From: Staphylococcus americanisciuri
GTDB taxonomy: Bacteria > Bacillota > Bacilli > Staphylococcales > Staphylococcaceae
Length of the DNA: 64,000 nucleotides
Direction: 5' to 3'
Assembly (NCBI RefSeq): GCF_024814435.1
Contig: NZ_JANUXY010000003.1
Coordinates: 1 to 64,000 of the forward strand
Both the position numbers and the translations under genes were made by a program. Shown here one piece after another: positions 59,656-64,000 of the stretch (within the stretch, counting starts at the first letter, position 1; each line of letters starts with the position of its first letter). The notes under the pieces were generated by a model, which was not told the origin of the DNA, ran no database searches, and was given only the letters and a program-made list of their open reading frames with translations.

Positions 59656-60570
59656 CTAACCTCCAACGAAAAAAGCTTGGTATAAATATAATATAACAAT
59701 ACTGATAACAATCGTAATATTACTCGCCATGGCAATCACAGGTAATGTACGATAACGAAATTCCACTGCGTAGGATAATGCTGCGACTCCAATTGGCATT
59801 AGCCATATCAATTGGAGTGTTATTTTTATCATTTCATCATCGACTGGTAGAAACAGATAAACCAATGTTCCGAATATAAAGCCAAAGCCATAATGTACAC
59901 CGAGATATTTTAACGTAAGTGGTAAGAAGTGACGATCTAACTTAAAGTCCATTAGTACGCCTAACAACAACATAGAGAGTGGTAAATTTGCAGCGCCAAT
60001 CACATCAAAAAAGTCTATCGCTGGACTTGGTAAATGAATGTGTAGGAGATTGAGACAAAGCATGATGACATAGGTCATTAAAGGCACTGACTTTAACAAG
60101 TTTAGCAACATTCTTTTAGGCTCTAAACCTCCACTGATATTTTGAAAATACGTACCTGCAAAATACGTCATACCAAACATAACGATTGCCCCACCAATAT
60201 CAGCCATTCCAAAATAAATAAGCCCTTTATCAGGCCATATTTGTTGTACAAGTGGATAAGCAAAAATGCCGATATTCATACTACCAATCATCATCGCCAT
60301 CGTACCACGCACTTCATTGTTATATTTAAGGAACATCAACACAATCAGCACTTTCGCAATCACGCCGTAGACTACCATCATCATCGGCAAAATGGAGAGC
60401 GATGGCGTCAGAACAACATCGTTCAAGTTGACGATAACTACCGCTGGCAACGTCAGGTTAAGTACAAGTATTGAGATGACTCGGCTGTCCTTTCCAGAAA
60501 TAAATCCTAATCGTTTAAAAAGATAACCAATGGCAATCAATAATAATATGGTTACGAATTTAGCAGTCAT
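59656..60570 (-). CDS. AEC family (auxin efflux carrier-like) transporter
   Basis: Membrane protein of 304 aa with about ten helices in two halves. ILVLNLTLPAVVIVNLNDVV and NLPLSMLLLGVLMDFKL are the crossover regions typical of the AEC/BART superfamily, including the conserved Asn-Leu-Thr-Leu-Pro. Bacterial members move malate, malonate or other organic acids; the substrate here is unknown. ATG at 60570 is chosen because AGGAGGAGACAT precedes it. It stands alone, divergent from the next gene. Confidence 0.85.
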   Translation of the reverse strand: MTAKFVTILLLIAIGYLFKRLGFISGKDSRVISILVLNLTLPAVVIVNLNDVVLTPSLSILPMMMVVYGVIAKVLIVLMFLKYNNEVRGTMAMMIGSMNIGIFAYPLVQQIWPDKGLIYFGMADIGGAIVMFGMTYFAGTYFQNISGGLEPKRMLLNLLKSVPLMTYVIMLCLNLLHIHLPSPAIDFFDVIGAANLPLSMLLLGVLMDFKLDRHFLPLTLKYLGVHYGFGFIFGTLVYLFLPVDDEMIKITLQLIWLMPIGVAALSYAVEFRYRTLPVIAMASNITIVISIVILYLYQAFFVGG

Positions 60571-60679
60571 ATGTCTCCTCCTAATTATCAACGGTACTTA
60601 TTTATCGTACTGTAAAAAGTTTTATTATTGCAATGGTAACATGCTATAATTAATACAATTGAAACAAGGAGGGTGTTGT

Positions 60680-60865
60680 ATGGACTATGCACAGCAATTA
60701 GAAATGCTCAAATTAGATTATATCCGTTTACAAGGTGACTTAGAGAAAAGAGAGTCAACGTCTCAACAAGTAGATCCACTCATCAAGCAACTGGAAGTCA
60801 TCGAGCAACAAATAGCTGAAGTGCGCGCAAAACTCAGTACATCACCATGTGCTAAGAACCAATAG
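60680..60865 (+). CDS. Small coiled-coil protein (SE1832 family type)
   Basis: 61 aa, soluble and helical throughout: DYAQQLEMLKLDYIRLQGDL, then QVDPLIKQLEVIEQQIAEVR, with leucines spaced for a coiled coil. As I recall, staphylococci carry a conserved protein of this kind named after S. epidermidis SE1832. GGAGGGTGTTGT precedes the ATG. Function unknown. Confidence 0.65.
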   Translation: MDYAQQLEMLKLDYIRLQGDLEKRESTSQQVDPLIKQLEVIEQQIAEVRAKLSTSPCAKNQ

Positions 60866-61009
60866 CATCACGCATTATTCACTTAATTTTACGGATTAAC
60901 ATGCACGTTGATTGAATGACCTATATCATTTCTTTCACTTGCCATATAGATTTGTTATGTTTGGCGCAACTAGCTACAGTAGCGCATCACATAGAAAGGA
61001 TGTATCCTA

Positions 61010-61327
61010 ATGTTCGCTTATCTCATTCTGTTACCACTGATGTATCTCATCGTAGCATATATCAGTATTTTCAAGATGGATCTCTTATTACCGAAGATTT
61101 TACGCCTCCTAATGGCCGTCTTACTCATCATTGTCGTTGCAACATCACTCTTATACTATCCATCTCAAACATGGTGGTTACTAGCCGTGTTGTTGATGTT
61201 AATTGGTAACGTAGAAATCACAGCCTTTAAACATTTCAAACATGATCACAAAGGTGTGCAAATATTAAATATGATGACTTTATTAATTTTAGTTGTCTAT
61301 ATAGTAGTAACATTGATTCTCTTATAA
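61010..61327 (+). CDS. Small membrane protein of unknown function
   Basis: 105 aa with four hydrophobic segments filling nearly the whole length (MFAYLILLPLMYLIVAYISI, MAVLLIIVVATSLLYY, WWLLAVLLMLIGNVEI, ILNMMTLLILVVYIVV). A short charged loop (FKHFKHDHKGV) lies before the last segment. GAAAGGATG lies upstream of the ATG. It is followed by a strong terminator. No family recognised. Confidence 0.7.
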   Translation: MFAYLILLPLMYLIVAYISIFKMDLLLPKILRLLMAVLLIIVVATSLLYYPSQTWWLLAVLLMLIGNVEITAFKHFKHDHKGVQILNMMTLLILVVYIVVTLILL

Positions 61328-61345
61328 AATCATATCGACATACCA

Positions 61346-61391
61346 AACGCCTTTCATGGTTACATAACACGTACCATAAAAGGCGTTATAT
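61346..61391. terminator. Terminator between convergent genes
   Basis: AACGCCTTTCATGGT pairs with ACCATAAAAGGCGTT, followed by an AT run. It sits between the plus-strand membrane gene and the minus-strand aminotransferase. Confidence 0.85.
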
Positions 61392-62545
61392 TATTTTCGA
61401 TAAAGTGGTTCAAGGGTAGCCAAACGGTTGAGTGCTTCAGCTAACTGCTCATCATCAATTGCAAACGACACACGCACATAACCTTCACCTTCTTCTCCAA
61501 ACGGATGACCCGGTGCGGCTAATATCGATAATTCTTGTAATAAATAAGCAATAAAATCATCACTCGTCATATGCGGTGGGCTTGGTAACCATAAAAAGAT
61601 GCCCCCTCTTATCGGTTCATGTGGAATGTGATGCTCAGTCAATACATCTGAAATCATATCTCGACGCTTACGAAATACTTCTCTTTGTTGTACCAATACA
61701 TCATCACATTCATTTAGCGCTATCGTACAGGCATCTTGCAGTGCACCATACATTCCAGCTTGGGTGTGGGTATGATATTTTTGTAAGTTCGCAATTATTT
61801 CGGGATTCCCCACTGCAAAACCAACACGATAACCTGACATATTATAACCTTTAGAGAAAGAAAATACCTCTACCGCAACATCTTTTGCCCCTTTAGCTGC
61901 CAGGATACTTGGGTTGGGCGTATCAAAGCCAAATGCTTGATATGCAAAGTCGTGCACAATCTTAATCTGTGTACCATGAAAACGATCAATAGTATTCTGG
62001 AAAAATTCTGGTGTCGCTACAGAACCTGTTGGATTGTTCGGATAGGTTAAGTAGATTAACTTTGTCTGTGATGTATCAACCTTTTCCCACTCAGGTAAAT
62101 AGTGTTGTGCTGGTGATAGCTTGAGGCGTTTGGGGATACCATGCGCAAGATGAACACCTGCTTCGTAATCTGTATAGCCAGGATCCGGTAATAATACTTC
62201 ATCTCCCGGCTCAATAACACATGTTGGTAAAGCAACCAAACCGTTCTTTGTGCCATAGAATAAACATACTTCCGTCTCTGGATCGAGCGTCACACCAAAA
62301 TGGCGATGATAAAAGTCAACGATTGCTTGCTTAAAATGTGCCTTCCCTTGAAAAGCTAGATATTTCTGATTTTCTGGTTTAACAATCGCTTCGGCTAATG
62401 CATCTAATATTCGCTGTGGTGTATCAGCATCTGGTATACCTACCGCCAAGTTAATTAACGGTAGCGAACCATGTGTAACCTTTTTTCCCATTGTTTTACC
62501 GAAATAACTATCTGGAATCTGCTTCAAAATATTTGTATAAGCCAT
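61391..62545 (-). CDS. Class I/II PLP-dependent aminotransferase
   Basis: Fold-type I aminotransferase of 384 aa. NLAVGIPDADTPQRILDALA at the start, CLFYGTKNGLVALPTCVIEP, LIYLTYPNNPTGSVA (Asn contacting PLP) and the PLP lysine in EVFSFSKGYNMSGYRVGFAV are clear. FIAYLLQELSILAAPGHPFG and VRVSFAIDDEQL follow near the end. This resembles the aspartate/LL-diaminopimelate aminotransferase-like group. The exact substrate cannot be read. It is a single gene flanked by terminators. Confidence 0.85.
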   Translation of the reverse strand: MAYTNILKQIPDSYFGKTMGKKVTHGSLPLINLAVGIPDADTPQRILDALAEAIVKPENQKYLAFQGKAHFKQAIVDFYHRHFGVTLDPETEVCLFYGTKNGLVALPTCVIEPGDEVLLPDPGYTDYEAGVHLAHGIPKRLKLSPAQHYLPEWEKVDTSQTKLIYLTYPNNPTGSVATPEFFQNTIDRFHGTQIKIVHDFAYQAFGFDTPNPSILAAKGAKDVAVEVFSFSKGYNMSGYRVGFAVGNPEIIANLQKYHTHTQAGMYGALQDACTIALNECDDVLVQQREVFRKRRDMISDVLTEHHIPHEPIRGGIFLWLPSPPHMTSDDFIAYLLQELSILAAPGHPFGEEGEGYVRVSFAIDDEQLAEALNRLATLEPLYRK

Positions 62546-62566
62546 ATTATCTCCCCCGTATGGAAT

Positions 62567-62602
62567 AGAAGCTGAGACATTTCAATGTATGCCTCAGCTT
62601 CT
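62567..62602. terminator. Hairpin between RND permease and aminotransferase genes
   Basis: GAAGCTGAGACATT/AATGTATGCCTCAGCTTC stem between the two minus-strand genes. It probably ends transcription of the RND permease. Confidence 0.65.
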
Positions 62603-62650
62603 CTATCTCATGTATCGAGATTTTATAATATTTTTATCTTACAGAACGAA

Positions 62651-64000
62651 TTAACGTACGTCAATGTTTTCAGACTTTTTAGTCAATCTGTTTTTAATGG
62701 TAAATAATACTTCATAGATAACTGGTACAACAATCAATGTCAGTAACGTTGAAGATAATAGACCACCGATTACTGTTGCAGCGAGACCTTTCGAGATGAG
62801 TACAGAACTGTCTTGACCGAATAACATCGGAATCAAGGCGCCTATTGTAGCAATCGCTGTCATTAGAATCGGTCGAATACGCGTGCCGCCTGCTTCTAAT
62901 AAAGCTTCTTTCATTGACATACCGGCTGCTTCATTGTTAATCACCCTGTCAATCAACACGATGGCATTAGTTACAACTATACCAATCAACATTAACATTC
63001 CAATCATGCTCGGAACAGATAATGTCTCACCTGTAAGAATTAATGCGAACACAACACCAATCACCGTGTAAGGTAATGAGAATAAGATAGTAAATGGTGC
63101 TAAGCCGCCTTTGAATGTCAACACAAGGACGAGATATACAATAAGAATCGCTGCTAACATTGCATACATCAACTGTGTAAAGGCAGATGAGATATCTTCA
63201 TTAGTACCACCTAATGACGTTTTTATATCAGCAGGTTTATCAATTTTGTTAAGACCTTTCATGACTTCTTGAGATATAGCACCTACATCATCACCAGATA
63301 TTTTGCCTGTTACAGTTGTGGTATAATCGCCACCCTCTTTAATCAACTTGTTAGGTGTTGATGACTTCTCTAACGTGGCGATTTCACTGAGCGTCACTAC
63401 ATTGCCTGTTGCTGTAGGAATAGGTGTTTGTGCTAACTTTTGTTGTGTCCATTCTGTCTCTTTTTTCTGTTTCACAATTACATCGTATGTTTGATCTTGA
63501 TCTTTAACTTTTGACACTGTCATGTCAGGAATGTTGGCATTCAGCATCTGTGCAAGTTGGCCTGCAGTCACCCCATATTCTCCTGCTTTATCTGTGTCCA
63601 CTTTAACCTGATATTGCTCATATGTTTCGGCAAGATCCGATTTCACATTTGTTAAACCATCCACATCTTGCATCATTTTCGTTACTTTATCTACTGTATC
63701 TTCAAGACGCTCTGGTGAAGGGCCTGAAACTTGAACGTTCAATTCATTAGACGTAGCGCCTGTGCTCATATCAAGATTTTTCCAATCTCCTGGATGTTTT
63801 AATGTCTTAATATAGTTTAGGACGCGTTGTGGCTCTTTATCAAAGTTTGGTGTTTCTGTGTCATATTGTACCATCAGTGCCATACTATTCGTACTGCCAG
63901 TTGGATCGACAGGAGAAGCACCGCCGACAGAGTATTGTACATTTTCAACATATTTATTTTTCTGCAAATAGCGTTCAACCGCTTCTGCATGCTTTAAAAC
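62651..64000 (-). CDS. RND-family efflux permease (AcrB/MMPL-like), C-terminal part
   Basis: Partial: the frame is open to the right edge, so the N-terminus lies outside. About 449 residues are seen. A periplasmic-type porter segment (VQVSGPSPERLEDTVDKVTK, EYGVTAGQLAQMLNANIPDM) is followed by the C-terminal membrane half (FTQLMYAMLAAILIVYLVLV, GMLMLIGIVVTNAIVLIDRV, GGTRIRPILMTAIATIGALI). HAE1-type Gly-x-x-x-x-Asn-Ala motifs are kept. S. aureus has one such protein of about 1,050 aa of uncertain substrate. No membrane-fusion partner is seen here. Confidence 0.9.
   Translation of the reverse strand, partial: VLKHAEAVERYLQKNKYVENVQYSVGGASPVDPTGSTNSMALMVQYDTETPNFDKEPQRVLNYIKTLKHPGDWKNLDMSTGATSNELNVQVSGPSPERLEDTVDKVTKMMQDVDGLTNVKSDLAETYEQYQVKVDTDKAGEYGVTAGQLAQMLNANIPDMTVSKVKDQDQTYDVIVKQKKETEWTQQKLAQTPIPTATGNVVTLSEIATLEKSSTPNKLIKEGGDYTTTVTGKISGDDVGAISQEVMKGLNKIDKPADIKTSLGGTNEDISSAFTQLMYAMLAAILIVYLVLVLTFKGGLAPFTILFSLPYTVIGVVFALILTGETLSVPSMIGMLMLIGIVVTNAIVLIDRVINNEAAGMSMKEALLEAGGTRIRPILMTAIATIGALIPMLFGQDSSVLISKGLAATVIGGLLSSTLLTLIVVPVIYEVLFTIKNRLTKKSENIDVR

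Overview
The window is a piece of a Staphylococcus chromosome. The evidence is the 16S rRNA 5' end at the left edge, the complete S10-spc-alpha ribosomal gene block, the staphyloferrin A locus (sfaABC, sfaD, htsABC), the asp23/amaP stress operon, a saePQRS set and sepA/sdrM-type efflux genes. Base composition is AT-rich. The species was not fixed. The 16S fragment is too short for that, and saePQRS lies in a different neighbourhood from the one I recall in S. aureus. Nearly all genes left of 25 kb and right of 33.7 kb read on the minus strand.

Layout. 1-748: start of an rRNA operon with two tandem promoters. 749-8.4 kb: mrp, a three-gene efflux cluster (EmrB-type MFS, sepA, sdrM-like), a hemolysin III/TrhA membrane protein, a UDP-sugar pyrophosphorylase, a YdjM-type membrane hydrolase and a SunI-like PH-domain protein. 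8.6-16.3 kb: an AT-rich accessory island of small proteins of unknown function, all on the minus strand. It holds four paralogues of one unnamed family plus a fragment of a fifth, an Imm26/DUF4240-type immunity gene with a broken toxin-like tip just upstream, a dead IS3-family element, a 112-bp internally deleted relative of that element, and a tandem gene duplication that copied the last bases of the neighbouring core gene. I read it as an orphan immunity (polymorphic toxin) locus. 16.3-27 kb: a YjiH transporter, then the siderophore system. HtsABC import staphyloferrin A, SfaD and SfaB build it, SfaC supplies D-ornithine and SfaA exports it. Fur boxes lie upstream of htsA and between sfaA and sfaD. 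27.3-30.2 kb: an MFS transporter and the sigma-B driven amaP-DUF2273-asp23 operon. 30.2-30.8 kb holds coding debris. 30.9-33.6 kb: saePQRS with a perfect SaeR box. 33.8-36 kb: a cystine-type ABC importer. 36.4-55 kb: rpsI/rplM, truA, the ECF transporter module, and the ribosomal block from rplQ up to rpsJ, including rpoA, infA, adk and secY. 55.3-64 kb: a small membrane protein, a purine permease, topB, an AEC transporter, two small proteins, an aminotransferase and the C-terminal part of an RND efflux permease that runs off the window.

The core half is ordinary and annotated with high confidence. The parts worth a second look are the 8.6-16.3 kb island, the toxin-like remnant and excisable cassette inside it, the duplicated unit at 15.46-16.34 kb, the sae placement, a cysteine-free Mrp protein and the family of intergenic hairpins.
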